18,125 nt of DNA from Zoogloeaceae bacterium (lineage in GTDB: Bacteria > Pseudomonadota > Gammaproteobacteria > Burkholderiales > Rhodocyclaceae). The notes below the pieces were generated by a model, which saw nothing but the letters and a program-made list of their open reading frames with translations, was not told where the DNA came from and did no database searches. The translations under genes were made by a program, and so were the position numbers. The first letter of the stretch is position 1; every line of letters starts with the position of its first letter. The stretch is taken from NCBI GenBank assembly GCA_031273145.1, contig JAISSL010000193.1, positions 1 to 18,125 of the forward strand, written 5' to 3'. Shown here in pieces: positions 7,946-15,359 of the stretch.

Positions 7946-10402
7946 ATGAATCACAATGTAGCCCAAACATCTCAGAGCACCCATATCGGAACCACCCCGG
8001 CCATCGAATCGCTCCAGATTTACACGGCTTCCCAGGCAGAGGCATTTCAGCGCCAGTGGCAGCGCGAAGTGGATTACATCCGGTTTGAATGGGTTGTACT
8101 GCCGGATTCGCCGGAACAGAAACTGGCGCTTGACCTTACCTTGCGTTCGCATGATGGGCAGCACGCCTTGGCTGTTTTTGCCGTTCTGGTAAAAAATGAG
8201 GACGTCTTTTTCCCCTCTATCCTGCAGGGGTGGGATCAGGAAAATATCGCTTATCTGGCGCATGTGATTCATGAAGAAATCCAGAAAGGATTTGAAAATT
8301 ATGAGGTTCGCGCCTGTCATCCGAACCCGCTTGTTCCTGAAAAAGCGACCCTTGAGCGCAGCATTCCGACGCTTGAAGGCTATCTCAATGCCATTCACCA
8401 CATCAAACGCTATACGTTCATCCTGAATCTGATTCGTCCGGGCAATGTTCTGGAATGCGCCTGCGGCGCTGGATACGGCGCAGTCATTCTTTCGCACCTT
8501 GGCCAAATCACCCAGTATCACGGCGTCGACCTATTCGACGAAGCGGTTGCTATCTCACGAATTTACAATCAGGACGCGAGATTTTCCTTTAGGGCAGCTG
8601 ATCTTGCGGAATCCGCAGCGGGCGCTTACCAGAACGTCATTTCGCTTGAAACCATTGAGCACGTTCCCAACCCTTACCGCTTTATCGAACTCCTGAGCGA
8701 CAAAATAGCGCCAGAGGGTCAGTTATTGCTCTCCCTACCTGCGGGAGAATGGTGTGGTTCCCATAATAATCCACACCATTTTTCAAACTGGAACCGGAAA
8801 CGGTTAATGACTTTTCTCGCTCAATATTTTGAGGACGTTACCGTTTTCACCCAGAAAATCGTCCTGCGCGGTTCGACGTTTGAATTGTTCGACATCGTGG
8901 ATACGGTACCGGAACCGGATGTAGACAACGATGAGGATTTTGTGTGCGTTCTGCGTCGTCCCCATAAAAGGAAACGTCCCAATATCGTTCTTAGGCGAAG
9001 CATAGCATTGGGTGACGTGATCTGGATGACGCCCATTCTGCAAAGCCTGCGGCGTCTTTTTCCCAGTCATAATCTGGTGGTATGGACGATGAAAACGGAG
9101 GTTTTCCTGAACAACCCGGATGCCGATCTGGTGGTAAGTATGCAATACGAGCCTTTGCCGGACGACATTCCGATTGATCTGGATTGGGTCTATGAAAAGC
9201 GGCGTGACCTGCATATCCTCCATGCCTATGTGGAAGCCAGCGGCGTTCCGCTCATATCGGCGCAGCCTGTTCTCTATCCCACGCTCGGTGAAACCCGCGC
9301 TTCTGCCACCCGCATCCTGCATCACTTTCAACAGCGCCGGAACATCGAGCGGCTGCTTGCCGTGCACATGCCGAACAACGCGCCGAATCGTATCTGGCCG
9401 CAGGCGCATTGGCGGCAATTCATTGCGGACCTGCTGAGGCGGGATAAAAAGCTCGGCATCGTCGTATTGGGGCATGGTCGGGATTTTTCTGCGGCGGACA
9501 TCGGCTTTGGCAAAAACCAGCGCGTGCTCTGCCTGGCGCGCTGGTTGTCGCTGATGCACACGGCGGCTACGCTTTCCCTGTGCGATCTTCTGGTCGCGCC
9601 GGATTCCGGGGTGCTGCACATTGCGGCCGCTGTCCGTGTGCCCTATCTGGGGCTTTTCAACATCACCAATCCGGCTACCCGCCTGCCGTTTACGACGGAA
9701 AGCCGCGCAGTGTGGGCGGATATTGAATGCCGGGGATGCCTGCACGACATCCCGGCCACGGTTCCGCCGCACTGCCCGCGCGAACAGCCCATTTGTATGG
9801 AACGCATTTTGCCCGAAGAGGTTTTGAATCTTGCCTTGAAAATGCTGGAATCGGCTCTGCCGGGGCGTTGGGAAATTCGTTGCCTGATGGCGCTGCAAGG
9901 CACCGGCGCGGTTCCTTCGAGTCGACTGCCCCCGCTTGCTCCACTGGAACAGGGCATTTGGGCATTCAATGATAATGATTACGAAAACGCGGTCGAATAT
10001 CTTTCAGTGGCAATGACCGAAGAACCGGAAAACCCCTTGCCCACGGCCTATCTAGCCTTTATTTGCGCGCAACAGGGGTTTGTGCGGGAGGCGCGCGATT
10101 TTATCGAGCACGCGGTCAAACTTGCCCCGGATCGCGCTGACCTGATTGCGGCGCTGGGCGAAATGTTCCTGAAAGGCAACCACCCTGCGGCGGCTGCGGA
10201 ATATCTGCGGGAAGCCCTCCACATTCAGCCGGATTTGTTTGCGGCTTACCCGGCGCTCGCGCAAAGCCTGCATCTAACCGGGCAGAGCGCGGAAGCGATT
10301 ACTCTGCTGCAAACCGCATCCATGCTACCTTCTGATGCCAGGGCGAACATTCAGGAGACCCTCATGCAAATACGCGCCGAATGCGGCGATGGTGGAAAAT
10401 AA
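7946..10402 (+). CDS. Fusion protein: N-domain / methyltransferase / GT9 glycosyltransferase / TPR
   Basis: This 818-residue protein has four parts. Residues 1-150 form an unrecognised domain (HIGTTPAIESLQIYT...) shared with the gene at 10508. Residues 160-300 are a class I methyltransferase with VLECACGAGYGA (168-179) and SLETIEHVPNP. Residues 343-635 are a GT9 domain like ADP-heptose:LPS heptosyltransferases, with the N-terminal RSIALGDVIWMTPILQSLRR and the donor-side DSGVLHIAAAVRVPYLGLF around D553. Residues 667-815 are TPR repeats. GT9 enzymes transfer heptose-like sugars from nucleotide donors; donor and acceptor here are unknown. The start at 7946 aligns with the paralog's start; the ribosome binding site is weak. 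No signal peptide is seen, so a cytoplasmic location is likely. It is the only complete GT9 of the array. Confidence 0.88.
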   Translation: MNHNVAQTSQSTHIGTTPAIESLQIYTASQAEAFQRQWQREVDYIRFEWVVLPDSPEQKLALDLTLRSHDGQHALAVFAVLVKNEDVFFPSILQGWDQENIAYLAHVIHEEIQKGFENYEVRACHPNPLVPEKATLERSIPTLEGYLNAIHHIKRYTFILNLIRPGNVLECACGAGYGAVILSHLGQITQYHGVDLFDEAVAISRIYNQDARFSFRAADLAESAAGAYQNVISLETIEHVPNPYRFIELLSDKIAPEGQLLLSLPAGEWCGSHNNPHHFSNWNRKRLMTFLAQYFEDVTVFTQKIVLRGSTFELFDIVDTVPEPDVDNDEDFVCVLRRPHKRKRPNIVLRRSIALGDVIWMTPILQSLRRLFPSHNLVVWTMKTEVFLNNPDADLVVSMQYEPLPDDIPIDLDWVYEKRRDLHILHAYVEASGVPLISAQPVLYPTLGETRASATRILHHFQQRRNIERLLAVHMPNNAPNRIWPQAHWRQFIADLLRRDKKLGIVVLGHGRDFSAADIGFGKNQRVLCLARWLSLMHTAATLSLCDLLVAPDSGVLHIAAAVRVPYLGLFNITNPATRLPFTTESRAVWADIECRGCLHDIPATVPPHCPREQPICMERILPEEVLNLALKMLESALPGRWEIRCLMALQGTGAVPSSRLPPLAPLEQGIWAFNDNDYENAVEYLSVAMTEEPENPLPTAYLAFICAQQGFVREARDFIEHAVKLAPDRADLIAALGEMFLKGNHPAAAAEYLREALHIQPDLFAAYPALAQSLHLTGQSAEAITLLQTASMLPSDARANIQETLMQIRAECGDGGK
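7981..9180. repeat. Paralogous repeat A, copy 1 (N-domain + methyltransferase + GT9 first half)
   Basis: This segment of about 1.2 kb aligns codon for codon, with small indels, to 10525-11730. Identical or near-identical stretches include the methyltransferase loop (CACGAGYGAVILS) and ENVISLETIEHVPNPYRF. The similarity ends in the GT9 domain after 'YEPLPDD', where copy 2 has a deletion. Confidence 0.85.
9944..10399. repeat. TPR-tail repeat C, copy 1
   Basis: The C-terminal TPR block starting LEQGI-AFN and ending near QIRAE recurs at 13778-14221 and 17478-17921, at the ends of two other fusion genes. A run of 54 bases (10247-10300) is identical to 14081-14134, including silent positions. This points to recent duplication or gene conversion. 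Confidence 0.9.
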
Positions 10403-10403
10403 A

Positions 10404-10511
10404 ATGTACGAGCCACACGCCTTGGCATTCAAATACTGCGTCGGAAATGGCGTAGAGCTGGGCGCGGCATTGTACAATTCCAAAACTTTACAGATGAGGC
10501 ATCCAGAATGA
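10404..10511 (+). pseudogene. 5' remnant of a second copy of the methyltransferase gene at 7005
   Basis: ATG at 10404, one base after the previous stop, opens a 35-codon frame. It begins MYEPHALAFKYCVGNGVELG and continues AALYNSKTLQMRHPE. The first 25 residues match the start of the 308-residue methyltransferase at 7005 (PHALASKYCVGNGVELGAAAYN), including the SAM-binding motif, and then the similarity stops. The frame ends at TGA 10509-10511, overlapping the next gene's ATG as ATGA. It is a deletion remnant of a duplicated gene. It may now act as a short translated leader that couples expression of the 1239-residue protein downstream. Confidence 0.8.
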
Positions 10512-13500
10512 CACAGCCCAACTTCCATATCGGCACCCATCCGCTCATTGAAGCCATCCAGATTTACACGACGCAACTGGCGGATGAGTTCCAGTCCATG
10601 TGGCAGCAAGGCATGGATTACCTTCGTTTTCAATGGGTGTTGTTACCCGGCGAACAGGAAAAGGTGCTGGCTGCCGATTTCATCCTCCGTTCGGCAGACG
10701 GAAAACATACCCTGACGATATTGGGCATACTGGTAAAGGAAGATGGCATCCACTTTCCGGCGCTTCTGGCAAACTGGGAACGCAACCATCTCATTTTCCT
10801 CTGCGACCGCATTCTTGAGAATACGATGGAAAGGACGGTAGAAGATTACCAGGGCTACCGATTCAATCCCGCGCCGGGCATTCCAGTTGCGGAAATAACC
10901 AATGAACGCATGATTCCAGGCTTGTGGCCTTATACCGTGGTGGTTGCCCACATCAAGCGTTACAACTTTTTATCCAGATTCATCCTGCCCGGAAAAATAC
11001 TGGAATGTGCCTGTGGCGCAGGGTATGGCGCAGTGATCCTCTCAAGGCTTGACACCATGACGGAATACTACGGCGTGGATTTGTCAGAAATCACTATCGC
11101 CTATGCAAAAAGCGGCGCATGGGATAAAAGAATCGGGTTTCACGCGGTCGATCTTGCAAAGCCTACGCCCGCTCTTTACGAAAACGTCATTTCGCTGGAA
11201 ACGATTGAGCATGTTCCCAATCCCTATCGGTTCATGGAACTTCTGCTGGATAAAATGACGGCGGATGGTCGGTTGTTCATCTCCATTCCCATGGAAACCG
11301 TTTGCGGTTTTCAGCACAATCCTTACCATCTTTCCAACTGGAACCACCAACGGGTTTTAACGTTTCTCGAACAGTATTTCGGGGAAATCGCCCTGTTTAC
11401 CCAAAAACATCCGCCTTTGCCTGACGCAACCACGTTTGGGGTATTCGATGTTTCCGATGCGCCTCCCGATGAGAACAACGATGATTTCTTCGTTGCTATC
11501 CTGCGTCGCCCGCATAAAAATAAACGTCCCAACCTCATTTTGCGGTGGCGCGAAGCATTGGGCGACGTAACGGGCGCAATCCCCATTCTGCGCGACCTGC
11601 GGCGTATTTACGCGCGCCATAACCTGCTGGTGATTACGGAAAAGCCGGAAGCCCTTGTGCAAAACCCGGATGTTGACCTCGTATTTTGCGCGCGGTATGA
11701 GCCTTTGCCGGATGATATGTTCATTGAGCTTTCGACGGTTGCGCCCGCGCAATGGAAAATCCGTTGCCAGATGGCGCATCCCGGCACGGATACCGTTGCC
11801 CCGAACCTGCCCTGGCAAAAGCAGGGCTATCATGATGTTTTCAGGGAACATCAGGGATACGCCTGTTTTAAATGGACGCATTATCCATTTATCTACGACC
11901 AGATTTTCGCCCGTTATCTGGATGCCGGAAAACCGGTGCGGCTGCTTGAAATCGGGGTGCTGAACGGCGGTTCGCTTGAAGTCTGGAAAAAATACCTGCC
12001 GCCCGGTTCGGAAGTGCATGGTCTGGATATTGATCCGAAATGTCAGGCGCTGGAGTTCAGCGCCGGGATTCATTTTCATCTGGGCAATGCCACGGATGAC
12101 GCGCTCATGAACCGCCTGTTTGCTGGTATGGAGTTCGACATCATTCTGGATGATGGTTCGCACGAGTGTACGGATGTCATTTCGACTTTTCTGAATCTGT
12201 TTGCAAAAGTGCGCCCCGGCGGGACTTATATCGTGGAAGACTTGCACACAAGCTATGTGGAAGTATGGGGCTATGGCTTGGGGCACAAGAATTCTTCCAT
12301 CGAATTTTTCAAACGGTTCATTGATGTGCTGCATGGGGACTATATCCCAAGAGAAGAGTACATGCAGGCGAAGGACTTTCTGCCTTTGCTGACGCGGTTT
12401 CACTGGGAAATTGCGGGAATCTCCTTTTACGATTCCATCTGTAGCATCACCCGGTTCGCGCAGAGCAAAGCTGATTCATTCAAAATGGTTATGGGTGGCG
12501 ATATTTTCAGGGTCGTGCCTGCCGAAAATTTTTCGCCTGAGATGTTAGTGAAAAATATCGGACATGCGCTCGAAACGGCGCGTTCCATGTATGCCACGGC
12601 GGGCGGCATAGAGGCAGACAAAGAGAGAGTGGCAACGGGGGAAATTCTGCCCGCGCCAAAAATCGAGGCTACCAGCCGCTATGATTACGAGATTGCCCCC
12701 GAATATTTTGGCGCGGCTCCAGCAGCGGATACGCCCCCTCCCAAAGTTTCGGTCATCCTGACCTCCTACAATCACGAGAAATTTCTGGATGAAGCCATTC
12801 AGAGCACGTTGGCGCAAACCTACGGAAATTTCGAACTGATTATCTGGGATGATGCCTCTACCGATAATTCCTGGTCCATCATCAGGCAATACAGCGACCC
12901 CAGAATCCGCGCCTTCAGGAACAAGACCAACCGTTACCTGACCTATAACGTCAATAAGGCCGTCATGGAAGTGGCGCGGGGCGAATATATTGCCATGCAC
13001 CATTCGGATGATGTCTGGGAACCCGAAAAACTGGAAAAACAGGTGGCTTTTCTTGATCGGAATCCGGGCATCGCGGCCGTTTTTTCGTGGGCGAACATTA
13101 TTGATCCCGATGGAAATCTCGCCAATGATACCGCTTCATACGCAATATTCAAGCAAAAAAACAAAACCCGGCATAAATGGTTGCGGCGTTTTTTCTTTCA
13201 CGGCAATGCCCTGTGCGATCCCAGCGCCCTGATCCGCAGGCAATGTTGCCTCGAGTGCGGCATGTACAATCTGGCATTGTGGCAAATGCCGGATTTCGAC
13301 CTGTGGGTTCGCCTGTGCTTCAAACATGAAATTCATGTGCTGCCAGAATATCTAACGAAACCCAGGTGGTCACCTCACGGCGCCAATGTGAGTTCCTTGA
13401 GTTGTCAATCAGTCGACAGGACTCATTTTGAGCATTACATGATTTTTGAGCATTATCGGCAGATTGCCAGTATCGAAGAATTTCTGAAGATATTTCCAGG

Positions 13501-14227
13501 CTCGAAAAAATACTGCGCCCATCCCGATGCAGATCTCGAATTTGCGTTGGCCATGACCGCAGTTGAATTTGGTTCCTGGTGTTCTCAACGTCTGTTTGGT
13601 CTGGAGTTGCTGCTCAAAATTATGGCATCGCCCGAAAGAGCCGAAAAACTCCGCGCAGTTCATCATTTTGATTTTGCGAATCTTACGGAGCTATCGGGGC
13701 AGATGCAGATTTTTGAGACGCGAGTTCAGACTTTTTCGCCGCACCAATCCGCTGCGCCGCAAAAAACGGTTCCCCGGCTTGAGCAGGGTATTGAAGCTTT
13801 CAATCGGAAAGATCATAAGGCCGCCATCGAGTGCTTTTCCGTCGCAATGGAACAGGAACCGGAAAATCCGCTGCCCTGTGCCTATCTGGCCTTCATTTGC
13901 GCGCAACAGGGGCTGGTTCAGGAGGCGCGCGATTTTATCGCGCAAGCGGAAAAAAAAGCGCCGGATCGTGCCGACCTCATTGCGGCGCTGGGTGAATGCT
14001 TTCTAAATAATAAAATGCCTGCGGAGGCGGCGGAATACTTGCGGGAGGCGGTGCATAGACAGCCGGATTTATTCGCCGCCTACCCGGCGCTCGCGCAAAG
14101 CCTGCATCTAACCGGGCAGAGCGCGGAAGCGATTGCCCTGCTGCAAGCCGTATCCAACCTTCCATCCGACATTCAGGCGAACATTCAGGAGACTCTGCGG
14201 CAAATCCGCGCCGAAAGCTCCGCATGA
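10508..14227 (+). CDS. Giant fusion: N-domain / methyltransferase / truncated GT9 / MycE-like methyltransferase / GT2 / TPR
   Basis: This 1239-residue protein has six parts. Residues 1-150 are the N-domain of its upstream paralog. Residues 160-300 are a methyltransferase with ILECACGAGYGA and ETIEHVPNP. Residues 340-408 are only the first half of GT9 (REALGDVTGAIPILRDLRR); about 222 codons present in the paralog are missing in frame just before W416. Residues 440-650 are a second methyltransferase resembling MycE-type sugar O-methyltransferases (LLEIGVLNGGSLEVWKKY, DDGSH at 548-552, GGTYIVEDLHTSY). Residues 746-960 are a GT2 domain with VSVILTSYNHEKFLDEAI, IIWDDASTD and the SDD metal site at D834-D835. 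Residues 1091-1235 are the shared TPR tail. The start is coupled to the remnant upstream by ATGA. GT9 activity is probably lost; the other modules look intact. A role in flagellin glycan extension is inferred. Confidence 0.88.
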   Translation: MTQPNFHIGTHPLIEAIQIYTTQLADEFQSMWQQGMDYLRFQWVLLPGEQEKVLAADFILRSADGKHTLTILGILVKEDGIHFPALLANWERNHLIFLCDRILENTMERTVEDYQGYRFNPAPGIPVAEITNERMIPGLWPYTVVVAHIKRYNFLSRFILPGKILECACGAGYGAVILSRLDTMTEYYGVDLSEITIAYAKSGAWDKRIGFHAVDLAKPTPALYENVISLETIEHVPNPYRFMELLLDKMTADGRLFISIPMETVCGFQHNPYHLSNWNHQRVLTFLEQYFGEIALFTQKHPPLPDATTFGVFDVSDAPPDENNDDFFVAILRRPHKNKRPNLILRWREALGDVTGAIPILRDLRRIYARHNLLVITEKPEALVQNPDVDLVFCARYEPLPDDMFIELSTVAPAQWKIRCQMAHPGTDTVAPNLPWQKQGYHDVFREHQGYACFKWTHYPFIYDQIFARYLDAGKPVRLLEIGVLNGGSLEVWKKYLPPGSEVHGLDIDPKCQALEFSAGIHFHLGNATDDALMNRLFAGMEFDIILDDGSHECTDVISTFLNLFAKVRPGGTYIVEDLHTSYVEVWGYGLGHKNSSIEFFKRFIDVLHGDYIPREEYMQAKDFLPLLTRFHWEIAGISFYDSICSITRFAQSKADSFKMVMGGDIFRVVPAENFSPEMLVKNIGHALETARSMYATAGGIEADKERVATGEILPAPKIEATSRYDYEIAPEYFGAAPAADTPPPKVSVILTSYNHEKFLDEAIQSTLAQTYGNFELIIWDDASTDNSWSIIRQYSDPRIRAFRNKTNRYLTYNVNKAVMEVARGEYIAMHHSDDVWEPEKLEKQVAFLDRNPGIAAVFSWANIIDPDGNLANDTASYAIFKQKNKTRHKWLRRFFFHGNALCDPSALIRRQCCLECGMYNLALWQMPDFDLWVRLCFKHEIHVLPEYLTKPRWSPHGANVSSLSCQSVDRTHFEHYMIFEHYRQIASIEEFLKIFPGSKKYCAHPDADLEFALAMTAVEFGSWCSQRLFGLELLLKIMASPERAEKLRAVHHFDFANLTELSGQMQIFETRVQTFSPHQSAAPQKTVPRLEQGIEAFNRKDHKAAIECFSVAMEQEPENPLPCAYLAFICAQQGLVQEARDFIAQAEKKAPDRADLIAALGECFLNNKMPAEAAEYLREAVHRQPDLFAAYPALAQSLHLTGQSAEAIALLQAVSNLPSDIQANIQETLRQIRAESSA
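10525..11730. repeat. Paralogous repeat A, copy 2
   Basis: This is the second copy of the segment at 7981-9180. The match resumes across the deletion at 11753, where TGG-AAA-ATC-CGT-TGC corresponds to the TGG at 9869 of copy 1. The gap is therefore 666 bases (222 codons), in frame. Confidence 0.85.
12739..14226. repeat. Direct repeat B, copy 1 (GT2 + linker + TPR)
   Basis: About 1.49 kb covering the GT2 domain, its C-terminal helical extension and the TPR tail. It corresponds throughout to 16441-17923, in the same orientation. Many stretches are nearly identical at the DNA level, for example the segments encoding ELIIWDDAST and DFDLWVRLCF. Confidence 0.88.
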
Positions 14228-14311
14228 ACGCCCTGTACGCTTTGCCCTCTCCCAGCGTTTTACAGACGGCAAGACGCGCCACGCGCGACAGAATTTTGCG
14301 TGAAAATGTTC

Positions 14312-14317
14312 TATAAT
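14312..14317 (+). promoter_or_regulatory. -10 box of the Fic toxin-antitoxin operon
   Basis: A perfect TATAAT lies 27 bases before the antitoxin ATG, followed by AAAGGAG as ribosome binding site. No good -35 hexamer is found at 16-18 bases, and the flanking GAATTTTgcgtgAAAATGTTC (about 14291-14311) is roughly palindromic. An autoregulated promoter of toxin-antitoxin type would fit. Confidence 0.45.
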
Positions 14318-14344
14318 GCAGAGACACACCAAAGGAGTACGACC

Positions 14345-14563
14345 ATGAAACCCACACGCGCAGAAATTCAAGAAGCCGCAGATCAAGCTCTCGCAAACGT
14401 CATGCTCGAAGGCTTCGTGCCGGATGCTGAATTCATGCAGCTTCGGGATCGGCACATAAAAGGAGAAATCTCCGATGAAGAGTTTCGGGCAATCGTCATC
14501 AAGCAGGTGCTTGAAGAAGATCACCGCCTAGAAACACGGAAACAACACCTTGTTGCCGCCTGA
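14345..14563 (+). CDS. VbhA-like antitoxin of a Fic toxin
   Basis: This 72-residue helical protein (MKPTRAEIQEAADQALANVM) continues LEGFVPDAEFMQLRDRHIKGEISDEEF. It resembles VbhA/FicA-type antitoxins, whose inhibitory helix motif (S/T)xxxE(G/N) blocks ATP binding in the Fic active site. Here the motif reads N18-V-M-L-E22-G23, with E22 and G23 kept but Asn in the Ser/Thr position. A strong AAAGGAG lies before the ATG, which is why this start is chosen over an in-frame ATG at 14300. It ends two bases before the Fic GTG start, the antitoxin-first order of class I Fic modules. The identification rests on motif and context together. Confidence 0.8.
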   Translation: MKPTRAEIQEAADQALANVMLEGFVPDAEFMQLRDRHIKGEISDEEFRAIVIKQVLEEDHRLETRKQHLVAA

Positions 14564-14565
14564 TC

Positions 14566-15177
14566 GTGACTTACGCCGACCCTTACATTGACCCGCGCAC
14601 CGGGATTTTCTACAACAAACTCGGCATCTGCAACAACGAAGCCTTGTCCAAGGCAGAATTCATACTTTCTTACCAACGCGCCGCTCAGTTGGAAATTCAC
14701 CCTGTTCCCGGCAATTTCGACATGGCGCACCTACGCGCCATTCACAAAATGCTCTTTCAAGACGTTTACCCTTGGGCGGGAGAGCTACGTACCGTAGAAA
14801 TCTCAAAAGGCCAAACCCAGTTCTGCTACGTCCAAATGCTTGAATATGGTATGAACGATATTCACAAGCGCCTTGAAAAAGATAACTACCTACGCAATCT
14901 TGGCGAAATACCATTTATCGAAAAATCTGCCGATTTCTTTGGCGACGTAAATGCCCTGCACCCCTTTCGTGAAGGCAACGGACGCGCTATCAGAATTTTT
15001 ATCCGCCAACTGGCGAAACAGGCCGGGTACGATCTAAACCTGAAAACATTGGCTCAAGACCCGGACGTATGGAATTACGCATCCGCCCTTACCACCTTCA
15101 GAAAAATGGACGCAATGAACTATCTTTTCGAGACGGCCATTCACACAATCCCCACGCCTGCATCGCAAAAACAATAG
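14566..15177 (+). CDS. Fic-domain protein, probable AMPylating toxin
   Basis: This 203-residue protein carries the complete Fic core HPFREGNGRAIR at 132-143, matching HxFx(D/E)GNGRxxR, with the catalytic His132 and the phosphate-binding GNGR. Upstream, QDVYPWAGELRTVEISKGQTQFC matches the conserved YxWAGExR region and flap that position the target. Such proteins transfer AMP from ATP to target proteins; FicT/VbhT-type toxins target DNA gyrase and topoisomerase IV. The start is GTG at 14566, two bases after the antitoxin stop, so translation is probably coupled. The pair sits between two glycosyltransferase fusion genes, is unrelated to them in sequence and has its own promoter, suggesting separate acquisition. 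The actual target is not known. Confidence 0.92.
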   Translation: MTYADPYIDPRTGIFYNKLGICNNEALSKAEFILSYQRAAQLEIHPVPGNFDMAHLRAIHKMLFQDVYPWAGELRTVEISKGQTQFCYVQMLEYGMNDIHKRLEKDNYLRNLGEIPFIEKSADFFGDVNALHPFREGNGRAIRIFIRQLAKQAGYDLNLKTLAQDPDVWNYASALTTFRKMDAMNYLFETAIHTIPTPASQKQ

Positions 15178-15359
15178 TTTTAATTCGTCCACGCGCAGCC
15201 TGTACCCGGCACGTTTGCCAACAAATATTTTCTTTCTGCCGTTGACAAACCAATATAATAATGGCAAGATAGAAATATGTTCCGTCTCTGGATGGCGTGC
15301 CGGATGGTATCCGCAGAGGTTACCCCATTCGGGACATCATCCACCCAAAGGGAAATTGC
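15178..15359 (+). promoter_or_regulatory. Intergenic region upstream of the FkbM/GT2 fusion gene
   Basis: This is a 182-base AT-richer gap. TTGACA at 15242-15247 and TATAAT at 15254-15259 are both perfect hexamers but only six bases apart, so they cannot pair. TTGACA with CAAGAT at 15265-15270 (spacer 17), or TATAAT with a weak -35, remain possible. AAAGGGAAA just before 15360 is the ribosome binding site. A promoter here is likely because the Fic operon breaks the run of coupled genes. Confidence 0.35.

Noticed and set aside
14224..14316. Short 30-codon frame (MNALYALPSPSVLQTARRAT...) overlapping the stop of the giant fusion gene as ATGA
   Set aside because: The overlap resembles true gene starts in this array, but the frame ends inside the TATAAT box and matches nothing. 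It may be the cut start of a displaced gene, but there is not enough evidence.
15242..15259. Perfect TTGACA and TATAAT hexamers upstream of the FkbM fusion gene
   Set aside because: They are only six bases apart, so they cannot form one sigma-70 promoter; each would need a weak partner.
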